DNA of 64,000 nt from Acanthococcus lagerstroemiae (Eukaryota; Arthropoda; Insecta; Hemiptera; Eriococcidae), in contig CM063106.1 of assembly GCA_031841125.1 (NCBI GenBank), positions 42,342,001-42,406,000 on the forward strand. The letters run 5' to 3'. The notes beneath the pieces were generated by a model. The model saw nothing but the letters and a program-made list of their open reading frames with translations, was not told the origin of the DNA and did not search any database. Position numbers and translations under genes: made by a program. Positions 56,701 to 64,000 of this stretch are shown one piece after another (position 1 is the stretch's first letter; every line of letters begins with the position of its first letter).

Positions 56701-58202
56701 TTCTTCAGTGCGGTACCGCTGCGAATATACTCGTATACGAGTAAACAGTCAGATTAAATTATTCAGGTCATTCTCCAGAAACTGAGAATATTAAGGTGGC
56801 ATATTTATTTTTCATTGTTAGACTTCCCCCGTCCCCGTAATTCTTAGTTTATACGCGGTAAAGAATATTCAACAAGTTTGCAAAACAGAAGCACTAAAAT
56901 TTAGGGAGGTGGACGACTATCTTCCCCGACAATAGACATCTAATCCATGGCGAAAGCACTGATATCCACGACCACGGATAAAACAGTTCGAGAATTTTTT
57001 CTCCAGCCAGATTTTTGAAAATTGTGCTGTTACATGTGCCGATCAGGGACGTACCGATAGAGGGGCAGGGGGCAACTTACCCCCTGTAGGAATTTTTGAC
57101 TCAGCAGTTGGTAAAATCCAAGGTTTTTTTTTTGCTTTGATACTTCAGAATTAAGTTGAGAAGTTGGAAGAACCCAACAGGTCAAAAGCTTTTTTTTTAT
57201 TTATTTATTTATTTATTTATTTTTATTTTTTTGCTTTGACACGTGGGAATTCTGAATTAAGTCAGTTGAAATGTTCACAATTTCTACCCCCGTCCCCCCG
57301 GGAAAACTCTTAGGTACGTCCCTGATGGTGCCGATGACTATGATCTAGCATTTGAATCGTGTTCAGAGAGCTAAACTGAATCAGTATTGCCATTTGTTGC
57401 GCTGAAGACTGTATGAGACACATATCTTTGCACCAGTCAAAGATTCACCACAATAATGGACTGAAAACTCTCGTAACAAGATTTTACGCCATCCTTTTTG
57501 GCAATGTGAAGTCACTGACTGCAAATTGAACTTTCTAACATATACTTTCAATTTTTCTGAATAATAATTAACACTTTATTGGGAAAGAATAACTTGAAAT
57601 AAAAATTTAAAAAAATATAACAGGTACCTACTCAGATAAGATGGCAATATCTATGACAATGGATACTTCCCTATCCTTTTTCGATTCAAAATATAGTGAT
57701 TGTCCTGTGTGATGAATTGGATTTTGGTGGAATTCGTTGCGGATGGTATTGTGTAACATAAAATAACCCCCACCCCCAAAAAATCGAAAGTTGGAGTTTA
57801 AAATTTGCTAGTAACAAAATATTCTCAGTTTTTGGAGAATGACTCGTACTTATTGAAACAGATTTGAAAGCTGGCGAATTCATACATTTTTTTCGCAGAT
57901 ACTACGAAAGAATGCAGAATCTCGCTCGAGTCTTCAAGGATCGACCAATGACTCCTCAAGATTCGGTGGTTTATTGGACTGAATATGTGGTCAGACACCA
58001 CGGAGCTCCACATTTGAGGTCAGCTGGCGCTGATATGCCTTTGTATCAGTATTTGCTGCTCGATGTTATACTTTTTGTGTTCGTCATTGTCGTCGCCATT
58101 CTGTACACGATAATATTCGTATTTAAAACGATTTATTCGACGTTTGTAAATAGACAAAATTATAATGCGTTAACGGTCGGTAAAGGAAAGAAAAATGAGT
58201 AA
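44923..58202 (+). CDS. UDP-glycosyltransferase, insect membrane type
   Basis: Transfers a sugar from a UDP-sugar to small lipophilic molecules on the ER lumenal side (detoxification, endobiotic conjugation). Exons: 44923-44931 (tentative), 47162-47500, 47761-48219, 52768-52987, 56099-56318, 57899-58202; phases 0,0,0,1,2 close exactly at 1551 nt, 516 aa plus stop, the usual family length. Signal peptide IVVCGLTSLLANADC; N-domain from ARILAVFP; donor-binding signature across exons 4-5 (LFTFGS, WVPQRDIL, ISHCGTSGTYEAI, PFFFDQ); transmembrane helix at about 468-491; C-terminal KKNE, a dilysine ER-retrieval motif. Odd: SRF at residues 31-33 where relatives have SHF with the catalytic His, and HCG instead of HGG at 353-355. 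Exons are intact, so it is not an obvious pseudogene. Confidence 0.9.
44932..46100. other. UGT intron 1, part without recognised element
   Basis: AT-rich sequence; no coding or repeat signal beyond short ORFs without motifs. If exon 1 lies elsewhere, part of this may be upstream flank. Confidence 0.4.
46117..46557. mobile_element. MITE with GATCAATCAAAAA-type internal repeats
   Basis: Direct repeat aatgtaagta at 46109-46118 and 46558-46567 flanks ends taaccattccgatca and, inverted, ataaccaatccgatca. The 8-10 bp duplication suggests hAT. The body consists of many aaatcgatcaaaaat / tgatcaatttttgatc variants. In UGT intron 1. Confidence 0.7.
46711..46847. repeat. 11-bp minisatellite tgattttgatt, ~12 copies
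   Basis: Perfect head-to-tail 11-mers, without visible divergence until gattataatc. Confidence 0.95.
47162..47500 (+). CDS. UGT exon 2: signal peptide and acceptor-domain start
   Basis: Acceptor ttttcag before 47162; donor gttggt after ..LREIQ. Encodes residues 4-116, including the signal-peptide core, ARILAVFPATLRSRFSYNDA and AAGHHITFISPFP. Residue 32 is Arg at the place of the catalytic His. Confidence 0.88.
47686..47757. repeat. (ATT)n microsatellite in UGT intron 2
   Basis: attatt.. repeated about a dozen times, then imperfect gttattatt units, directly before the exon 3 acceptor. Confidence 0.9.
47761..48219 (+). CDS. UGT exon 3: rest of the N-terminal domain
   Basis: Encodes residues 117-269: EALHSREKLYDVMFIEIFQM, then KLGIPVIATLIQR, and ends in IDIGGVHIRPAKPLPH, the linker to the donor-binding domain. 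Donor gtacgt. Reading through the donor stops quickly (..RKIQ*). Confidence 0.9.
48340..48700. repeat. Repeat built on cagcacaaaccagcacaaacg
   Basis: Three units (near 48345, 48510, 48650) with agcacaaaccagcacaaac and (t)agcacaaacgatt, spaced ~140-165 bp, and a shared interval (gtgctcccgtttctacag, atatctcaggaaggaggcag). A related unit is at 51890-52030. Located just after UGT exon 3, in the intron. Confidence 0.7.
48800..50640 (-). mobile_element. jockey-like LINE with internal deletion
   Basis: Minus strand, in order: ORF1 start MDQPNNSWQTVNKKRKFSES (from about 50553), the RNA-binding region (VTNYTLMCEQITKITGDTFL; VVIRNLYPASEPADIKAAME), zinc knuckles (CQRYGHTRSYC; CGGDHDFKSC; NCGLCGEGY), then the ORF2 endonuclease (LRILSWNCNGLLSRKSELVQ; IALLSETHF; GYQLHLC). 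Soon after the endonuclease start the sequence jumps to what looks like the end of ORF2 and a 3' UTR (48800-48950). The whole reverse transcriptase is missing. Frameshifts break ORF1. Lies in UGT intron 3, antisense to it. Confidence 0.8.
50788..51055. mobile_element. MITE family C, reversed copy
   Basis: Contains cagttgattcaactcaaaat, cctaa(g/a)tatcaaagc, aacatgttggatttttccaa and a right part ggtacgtacctgag, related in inverse orientation to the element at 57042-57326. G12 and C12 tracts lie near the two ends. UGT intron 3. Confidence 0.55.
51100..51318 (-). pseudogene. hAT transposase zinc-finger fragment
   Basis: Minus-strand ..QYENILWLIHCEDAEKLFCW then PCLLFVTEKN..GYNMNNLINA matches the TTF-type zinc-finger region (W....KLFC..C.LF......W...G..N..NL) of ZMYM/hAT transposases. 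Only this domain is present; no termini found. Confidence 0.55.
51422..51452. repeat. (TG)n-G(n) microsatellite
   Basis: ttgtgtgtgtgtgtgtgtgt followed by nine to ten G. Confidence 0.9.
51890..52030. repeat. Further unit of the cagcacaaac repeat
   Basis: attttcgatccc(g/c), gggagtgctcccatttctac, atatctcaggaagggggcag, ggggttttcagcacaaacca: the same order as in 48540-48680, 3.3 kb away on the other side of the jockey-like LINE. Confidence 0.7.
52100..52740. other. UGT intron 3, end part
   Basis: AT-rich with a pyrimidine-rich stretch at about 52615-52690 (ttctttctacttttctttat..). No recognised element. Confidence 0.45.
52768..52987 (+). CDS. UGT exon 4: start of donor-binding domain
   Basis: Acceptor tttgcag; donor gtacat, phase 1. 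Encodes NLKKFIDEAKHGVILFTFGS, QKAAFVNAFAAIPQRVIWKY and NVLLANWVPQRDIL, standard UGT C-domain motifs. Confidence 0.92.
53330..53990 (-). pseudogene. mariner-like transposase, internally deleted
   Basis: Minus-strand segments: WIRHFKAGRED-like and NDDRPACR (near 53880-53920), NVGLVREKLESDLSLSIKDV then ADGLNINCKIVSERIRRI (the HTH), WLLHQGNTPVCIAYEIVIFF (equivalent of the WLLHHDNAP..V..FL block; the Asp is replaced by Gly) and the C-terminal GDYFEGDKFY. The order and motifs are those of mariner/SETMAR transposases, but the middle of the catalytic domain is gone. Inverted ends were not found. UGT intron 4. Confidence 0.75.
54100..55300. other. UGT intron 4, part without recognised element
   Basis: AT-rich; a 70-aa minus-strand ORF at 54803-55015 shows no known domain. 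Confidence 0.4.
55310..55535 (+). mobile_element. RTE-type LINE tail with (AAAT)n end
   Basis: Plus-strand peptide EWKRKRGRPPTRWRDEIVKS then FGILWGRIGRDRGWWRRAIR, ending ..TSKQKL*, the last residues of RTE-like ORF2, followed by aaataaattgaataaataaa. Severely 5'-truncated. UGT intron 4. Confidence 0.75.
56099..56318 (+). CDS. UGT exon 5: UGT signature
   Basis: Acceptor ttttgtag; donor gtaatt, phase 2. Encodes HENVKAFISHCGTSGTYEAI, VIATPFFFDQNSNAALLEEL and GVGVRLDLKTVT. The DQ pair that contacts the sugar is present. The first Gly of the usual HGG is Cys (residue 354). Confidence 0.92.
56766..57844. mobile_element. Nonautonomous Tigger derivative with both ends
   Basis: Ends gtcattctccagaaactgag (from 56767) and, inverted, gtcattctccaaaaactgag (down from 57843), extended by aatatt; these match the ends of the coding Tigger element at 12935-15284. 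The internal sequence, reversed, matches that element's noncoding left part (for example atgtctattgtcg, cacctccct, atagcacaattttcaaaaat). A 285-bp MITE is nested at 57042-57326. UGT intron 5. Confidence 0.78.
57042..57326. mobile_element. MITE family C with perfect 14-bp ends
   Basis: Exact inverted ends atcagggacgtacc (57042-57055) and ggtacgtccctgat (57313-57326); near-identical flanks tgtgccg / ggtgccg suggest a 7-8 bp target duplication. Inside: gctttgatacttcagaatta, a tttatttattt run, and a C/G tract. Nested in the Tigger derivative. Confidence 0.82.
57899..58202 (+). CDS. UGT exon 6: C-terminal helix, membrane anchor, ER signal
   Basis: Acceptor tttcgcag. Encodes YYERMQNLARVFKDRPMTP, YWTEYVVRHHGAPHLRSAGA, a hydrophobic anchor (LLLDVILFVFVIVVAILY..) and the basic cytosolic tail ending GKGKKNE before TAA. 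Confidence 0.93.
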
Positions 58203-58607
58203 TATGGAACTCACCGGTACTGTGTACTTGAAGAAAAGTTCGGATTCGCACGTAGAATGTTATTCAGAAAAGACGGCATACCCGAAGAAGAACGGTACCT
58301 ACTATGCAAGTACGCGGTGACCTCTGAGGAAGTCACTTGAAATGTCGGAAGGACATTTTAAAAAACTGAAAAAACGCTTTATGAGCTGATGACGTATTGT
58401 GTAATTTTGAATTCGAAATGATACGTACTAAATGTAGGCTGTTGTGTATGCGAGTCAGTACATATTAAATAATACCTATTTACTTGTTATGGAATCTTGA
58501 AATTTTGTTGTTTAACTATCTTGCGCCTTGTTATACGTAATTGAATTTTGTTAGATTTCAAAGTGCATTGTATCATTTGTTCAAATACCAGTATAACAGA
58601 TACTAAA

Positions 58608-58613
58608 AATAAA
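58608..58613 (+). terminator. Poly(A) signal of the UGT gene
   Basis: AATAAA about 400 bases after the UGT stop codon; the intervening 3' UTR is AT-rich and without ORFs of note. Confidence 0.6.
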
Positions 58614-59029
58614 TTCAAAGTTGTGGAAAAGATACACTGTTATTGAGTTTCATAAGAAAATGTTGACTCTCGACGCTTCTGCATTTCGAGTATCTAATTA
58701 GAAACCCCCTGTTCCTACTTTGGTCAAGCTGATATGAATATGAACTGCAAGAGCCTCCAAGATTTCGAAATCTCAAATGTGATCGTAATCTTAACATTTT
58801 GAATTTTGAAATCCTTCTCGTCACGGAGTTCCGTAGGCATTAGTACGTCCTCTCCTCTCTCCTCTCCCACAAACCGCTTTTCCACCTTTCCTCCCTGTCC
58901 ATTCAGCGATTCACTGTGATCCACATACAAACGTTTACCTTCCTGCATGAAAACTTGCAGTTTTCCTCCCTCTACCCCTCCCGCACTGCTGGTGTCGGCT
59001 GCTAATCGCAACCGAGGCGGTGTACCGCG

Positions 59030-59430
59030 AGTGAATCTGTATTTTTGACGGAATAACGTCTTTTTTTACATTTTCTTTGAGTCTTGTCATTTTGGATTTT
59101 CATTTTTTTACCTTTCTTTACCTTTGAAAGAACCTTCTAGGAGTGTGGACTTTTTCCCACCCGACACCGCGACCGGCAGTATGATTTTTGTGCGATTTTC
59201 CGCGGCCTGCCGAGCTTTGCGACCTTTTGTTTTTCTTCAGCCCGGAATCCGACCGCGTGTTCGCGAACTTTCTCGTGCGACTCTTTTAGCCGCAGTTTTC
59301 GTGATCGCCACCGCGTCCGTGGAGTTTTTCTTTTTCGGGTTTTCTACGAATAAATGTCTGTCCGCGATGTGTAACTTGCTTTATTCTTTTTCATTTTTGT
59401 GGTGCACCGCGTGAACGACATGATGTCGTA
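59030..59430 (+). other. CpG-rich 5'-exon-like segment
   Basis: Higher GC/CpG than neighbours, ending with ATGATGTC directly before gtaagtac at 59429, which would be a good donor. It could be the 5' UTR and first codons of a plus-strand gene, but no downstream exon was found before the window end. A 96-aa ORF (59124-59414) lacks known motifs. Confidence 0.25.
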
Positions 59431-59514
59431 AGTACCTTTTTGTAAGAGAGAGAGAGATGCTTTAATTTTCCTTTTACTTTTCTTGCTTCTGGCCCCGGAA
59501 CTATAGAATATTCA

Positions 59515-60785
59515 ACATCAATCAATCAATCAAATTCTTTATTAGGTATAATTTTAGTACACAGTTTATTATAATCTGTATGCCGATGTGCCAACGGCGC
59601 GTATGGAAAAATCTAATACTTATGACTATAAGTACAACTTAATTATGGTCATTACCTGTTGGCCCCAATGCATGCACCCATCTATTTTACCTTGAGAGGA
59701 GTTCATTTACCTATTTATATATGTATTTCTTCTATTTTATTCCTCTCTCATTTCTAAATACTCGCGCCATGATCGCTTTATTTGCCCCACAGCTGCATCA
59801 GGAGCAGCCCCCTGCAGCGCAGTTGACGATATGTTTGCTATTATTTCCGGCAACTTATACCCGATTTGGTTTCAACTTGTTGATTTGAACCATCGTTTTT
59901 GTTCAATGCTCAATAATCCTCCAACCCGGGTTGATTTTCCTTTTCGAACTCGTATGCCGAACTTATCCCTATTTCTCAGTCCATATGCGAGAACAACTGT
60001 TTTATGTAAATTTGGAAGCCTCAAAATTTAAAAATTTTTAAATCCTTGTTTAGTGCTATCAAACTTTTTTAGTCCAAGTATATTTCTTATGGCTCTTTTT
60101 TGAGCTATTTCAATCGGCCGTAAATGGCATGCTGCCCCCCCCCCCCAGAGAAGTATTCCAAAACGGATGGCAGATTCAAAAAGAGATGTATATATTTTCT
60201 TTAAATAATTAGTTGGGAAGTGTTGTTTTAAATGGTACAAATTATAATTTATATATTGTAATTTTTATTGTAACTTTTCAGTTTGAAATGTCCATGTCAA
60301 GCCCTGATCTATTTGTAATCCGAGATATCTAGTATTGGATACCTGCTGTAATATATTTAAATTTATTTCTGATTTGGATAGCTGGTTGGGCCAGATAACC
60401 TCCCCATTAAGAGTTTCAATTTTTTTGTAGCCAAAAACTATATACTGTGTTTTTTGCAAGTTCGGTAAAAGCTTATGAGCTAAAAACCATTTGTTCAAAA
60501 TAATTATATCTTTGTTCATTTTTTTGATAACTTCTTCTTTTGTATTTCCATGAAATATTATTGCTGTATCGTCAGCAAACGAAAATAATTTTCCTTGAAG
60601 TGGTAATCGCTTTATGTCATTTACATATATTAAGAACAATATGGGGCCCAAGACGCTACCTTGTGGTACACCACTAGTAACCGGTAGTTCTAGACTAAGT
60701 TTTTCTTTAATTTTTACTTTTTGTTTTCTATCCGTAAGGTACGATTTAAACCATTGAAATGTTCTACCCCTAAAACATGTGATCT
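59515..60785 (-). pseudogene. CR1/jockey-like LINE: RT to 3' end, 5'-truncated
   Basis: Minus strand: FQWFKSYLTDRKQKVKIKE, TSGVPQGSVLGPILFLIYVN, SFADDTAII with the catalytic YADD-type box as FADD, TRYLGLQIDQGLTW, then post-RT IYTSLFESAIRFGILLWGG and IEIAQKRAIRNILGLKKF. The 3' terminus at about 59515-59547 has aataaag and a short (ttga)n tail, typical of LINE ends. The 5' half of the reverse transcriptase is missing, and a hAT MITE lies at the truncation end. Confidence 0.85.
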
Positions 60786-60788
60786 AGA

Positions 60789-61156
60789 CAGTGGCGGAAC
60801 CAAGGGCGGGCCTGGGTAGGCCAGGCCCTTCCAAAAATTTTTTTGGCCCGCCCAATTTTTTTTTGAACGATCTGAAATTTTTAAACGAAAAATAACTCAC
60901 TTACAATAGACGAAAAGAATTCAAAAATAAAATACTTATAATCGATTTGCCAAAAGTTTAAATTTAGATAATGTTGTAGAGAATTTTGCTCTTCATCATA
61001 AAAATAGTCGTATTCTTTTATATTAATTGTTAATATTATGTAAGTACATACATATACAAATTTTTATAACAAGTACATAGTTTCATTAAAATCCCCGTCC
61101 TTAACAATCCGGCCCTTCCGTGCCCACCTGAAAAAAAAATCGTAGTTCCGCCACTG
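60789..61156. mobile_element. hAT-type MITE, 8-bp duplication, related ends to 16320 element
   Basis: Perfect 12-bp ends cagtggcggaac (60789-60800) and gttccgccactg (61145-61156); exact octamer gatctaga on both sides (60781-60788, 61157-61164). 368 bp, noncoding, with ggcccgccc motifs near the left end. Confidence 0.92.
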
Positions 61157-61169
61157 GATCTAGATAACC

Positions 61170-62100
61170 GCCTTCCAAAGCCCTGGCACCTCCCGCACCC
61201 TGGGCGAGTCTCGTATGAGGTAGTCGTGGCTTTTCCCAGGCCCTTTCGGATGCCTGCATTTTTTGAGCGTTGACGCCGATTTTCCGACTTAAGCATGTAC
61301 CGGCTGATAAACGGAAGGTATCAGCAGTACAATGTGCGCGTGTTTGTGAGCAATCGGAATACCTTTGTTTTTCTCCGGTTGGTCATTCATAAAAATGCCA
61401 CAGTATATAGTTGCCCTACTTCTCAAATTGCGGCGAATGAAAATCGAATTCTGTACAAAATTCTCCGTAACAGCGTTATTAATTGAATTATTAAAATTCG
61501 GCTGGTAATTCTGTTATCCACAAGATTTAATTTGATGGTACAACAGTTGCATAATGTGAAGGATTATTTTAGAACCCCTTTGTTTCGTGGCCAAGTTTCA
61601 AGCGACTATGGGAAATCAAACATCATTTTGCTCGAAATTTTGTCTCATTTTTGAAAAAAAGCTCGTTTAGATTTCAATTCTGCTCTTTGTTTCGGTTTTA
61701 CTTCTTCCATCTTGCATTATCAGACTACCTAAGCAATTAGATTTCTTTACTTCCTATATATCCCCCCCCCTCATTGTCCCTATTTATTGGATTTTGTTCC
61801 CATCTACTCACTACCATCATATTTATATTATTTTTATTCATCTTCATTCTATATTTTATTATAAGTTTTTCATCCAACTTTTTCAACGACTTTTAAGTTC
61901 GTCTTCAGTTCTTTCTATAATTGCAACATTCTCTGCAACCCTTATCATTCTAACTATCTCCCGTTGTAATTTCACACGCGATTTCCATTCATTTATACCT
62001 TCAGTTACTTTTCCTATAAATAGGATAAACAGAATTGATGACAAACACTAACTTCTTGTTTCACTCTTGTTGGATATTCGCTTCTACCACTTCATCATCA
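61170..62100. other. Intergenic DNA, nothing recognised
   Basis: No transposon ends or known protein motifs seen; ORFs at 61036-61296 and 61295-61486 lack domains. Confidence 0.4.
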
Positions 62101-62113
62101 ATCATTATGCCTT

Positions 62114-64000
62114 GTTTTGGGGCAGAAAAATTTTCGGAGAGCGTCGGCGCTGGTGCTAATTACTCAATTTTTCAAAACGAATTCGAATCCGTTTTCAAAA
62201 TTGAGCTAGAGTCATTTCTTGACATATTCTGACCACACTTTGAGTGTATCTCAGGAACGGAGCGTCGCCGCTAAATATGAACACAAAATTCGAACTCAGC
62301 GTGAAAGATTGAGTCGAAAACAGCCTTTAATTCGAAATTTTTGATATTTTCGAATTTTGAAAATTTCTTCATACTGCGAGTTCGATTTTGGTATTCAAAT
62401 TTGGCGGCAACCATCACTTACTGAGATAAATAAAAAAATGTGGTCAAAATGTGTCAAAAAAAAACTCTAATTCAATTTTGACCACGGATTCCAATTTGCC
62501 TCGAAAAATTGAGTCAATTAGCACCAGCAACGAAGCCTAAGCCCTAAGAATTTTTTTGCCCCAAAAAAGTCATGATATAGTATGGGAAAATTTTCAAAAG
62601 CTAAAAAGATCAAAAATTCTGAATTAAAAACTTCTTCTTTTACTCAATTTTTCACGCTGAATTCCAGTTTGGTGTTCTGATTCGGCCGCGACGCTCCGTT
62701 GCCGAGATACACTAAAAATGTGGTCCGAATATGTCAAAAAATGACTCTAGCTCAATTTTAACGACGGATTTGAATTCGTCTCGAAAAATTGAGTAACTAG
62801 CATCAGCGCCGACGCCGAAGTTCTCCGAAAATTTTTTTGCCCCAAAACAAACAAGATATATAGTATGGAGAAATTTTCAAAATTTGAAAAAACCAAAAAT
62901 TGTGAATTAAAGACTGTTTTCAACTCCACATCTCACGCTGAGTACGATTCCGATGGTTAATTTGGACGCCGACCCTCCGTTCCCGAGATAAGATAGAAGA
63001 AGTTGTCAAAATTAGCCAATTTGGGTCAAAAAATGATTGTAGCTCAATTTTGACGACGGATTTGAATTCGTCTCGAAGAATTGAGTAATTAGAACAGCGC
63101 TGACGCCGAACCTCTCCTAAATTTTTTTTTTGCTTTAAAAAAGGTATGGAGAAATTTTTAAAATTCGAAAAAACCAAAAATTGTGTATTAAAGACTGTTT
63201 TCAACTCAATTTTTCAGGCGAAGTATGGATTCGATGGTTAATTTGGGCGCCGGATCCTCCGTTCCCGAGGAAAGCTCGAAAAAGTTTGAAAAATTGGCCA
63301 ATTTGGGCCAAAAGTGACTGTAGCTCAATTTTGACGACGGATTTGAATTCGTCTCGAAAAATTGAGTAATTTTAGAACAGCGCCGACGCCGAAGCTCTCC
63401 GAACATTTTTTTGCCCCAAAAAGGTATCGAGAGATTTTCAAAATTCGCCAAAAATTGTGAATTGAAGACTGTTTTCAACTCAATTTTTCACGCTGAGTAC
63501 GAATTCGATGGTTAATTTGGGTGCCGAACCTCTGTTCCCGAGGAAAGCTCGAAAAAATTGGAAAAATTGGCCAATTTGGGTCAAAACCTGATTGTAGCTC
63601 TATTTTGACGACGGATTTGAATTCGTCTCGAAAAATTGAGTAACTAGCACCAGCGCCGACGCTGAAGCTCTCCGAGAATTTTTTGCCCCAAAACAAACAA
63701 GATATATAGTATGGAGAAATTTTCAAAATTTGAAAAAACCAAAAATTGTGAATTAAAGCCTTTTTTCAACTCCATTTCTCACGCTGAGTACGATTCCGAT
63801 GGTTAATTTGGAGGCCAACCCTCCGTTCCCGAGATAAGATAGAAGAAGTTGTCAAAATTAGCCAATTTGGGTCAAAAAATGATTGTAGCTCAATTTTGAC
63901 GACGGATTTGAATTCGTCTTGAAGAATTGAGTAATTAGAACAGCGCCGATGCCAAACCTCTCCGAAAATTTTTTGGCCCCAAAAAAGGTATGGAGAGATT
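62114..64000. repeat. Satellite array, ~275-290 bp monomer, with an inversion
   Basis: Monomers begin tagctcaattttgacgacgg near 62748 (one base differs), 63041, 63322, 63595 and 63887, i.e. spacing ~293, 281, 273, 292; a more diverged one starts near 62465. Each contains tttgaattcgtctcgaaaaa, gagtaa(t/c)tag, cagcgccgacgc and tttttgcccca. At 62114-62300 the same sequence runs in the opposite direction, so the array has a turning point near 62.3-62.45 kb. It continues past the window end. Confidence 0.92.

Noticed and set aside
59124..59414. 96-aa ORF
   Set aside because: No motif; more likely part of a 5' leader or chance in CpG-richer DNA.
61036..61296. Minus-strand ORF upstream of the LINE fragment, considered as its 5' part
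   Set aside because: The frame does not join the RT reading frame (a stop lies in the needed phase beside the MITE site), and the peptide lacks RT motifs.

Overview
The window is animal nuclear DNA, most likely from an insect and perhaps a hemipteran. It has spliced genes with short GT-AG introns, an insect-type UDP-glycosyltransferase with a C-terminal membrane anchor, R1-, RTE- and jockey-like LINEs, mariner, pogo/Tigger and hAT transposons, many MITEs, and AT-rich intergenic DNA. There are no operons, CRISPR arrays or prokaryotic signals. The order is inferred from gene style only; no species can be named.

Three host genes are supported by exons whose phases add up exactly. (1) A PRMT6-like protein arginine methyltransferase lies on the minus strand (32873-39857; 4 exons, 351 aa). 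(2) NDUFS4, the 18 kDa AQDQ subunit of mitochondrial complex I, lies on the plus strand (40515-41619; 4 exons, 189 aa). These two start head to head, 657 bp apart, and may share a promoter region. (3) A UDP-glycosyltransferase lies on the plus strand (44923-58202; 6 exons, 516 aa). Its first coding exon is only a 9-nt candidate. It carries an Arg where family members have the catalytic His, and Cys in place of the first Gly of the signature HGG.

Layout. 1-32 kb is a gene desert built from transposons: a 140-bp tandem repeat (2.5 kb), several MITEs (4.7, 7.2, 9.2, 9.8, 11.1 kb), an RTE LINE tail with a 13-bp target duplication (8.6 kb), a Tigger element with both terminal repeats (12.9-15.3 kb), an R1-like LINE 3' end carrying a nested hAT MITE (15.3-16.9 kb), a Helitron-like end (20.4 kb), a hAT MITE (20.9 kb), a Tigger derivative holding a tRNA-type SINE (21.5-22.4 kb), two TA-flanked elements with nesting (22.5-25.4 kb), a 27-bp-type tandem array (27.6 kb) and a decayed hAT transposase gene with terminal repeats and target duplication (28.8-31.3 kb). 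32.9-41.6 kb is the PRMT6/NDUFS4 pair; the last PRMT6 intron contains a three-deep transposon nest. 41.7-44.5 kb holds RTE tails, a strongly strand-skewed low-complexity block and a MITE. 44.9-58.6 kb is the UGT gene, its introns filled with a jockey-like LINE, a hAT zinc-finger fragment, a mariner remnant, an RTE tail and a Tigger derivative with a nested MITE. 59.5-61.2 kb is a CR1/jockey-like reverse-transcriptase fragment next to a hAT MITE. From 62.1 kb to the window end is a ~280-bp satellite whose monomer carries a conserved hairpin and also occurs inside a MITE at 22.9 kb.

The host genes do not form one pathway: one is nuclear/cytoplasmic protein methylation, one respiratory chain, one ER detoxification. 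The strongest signals are the layered transposon history, readable from perfect target-site duplications, and the substituted UGT.
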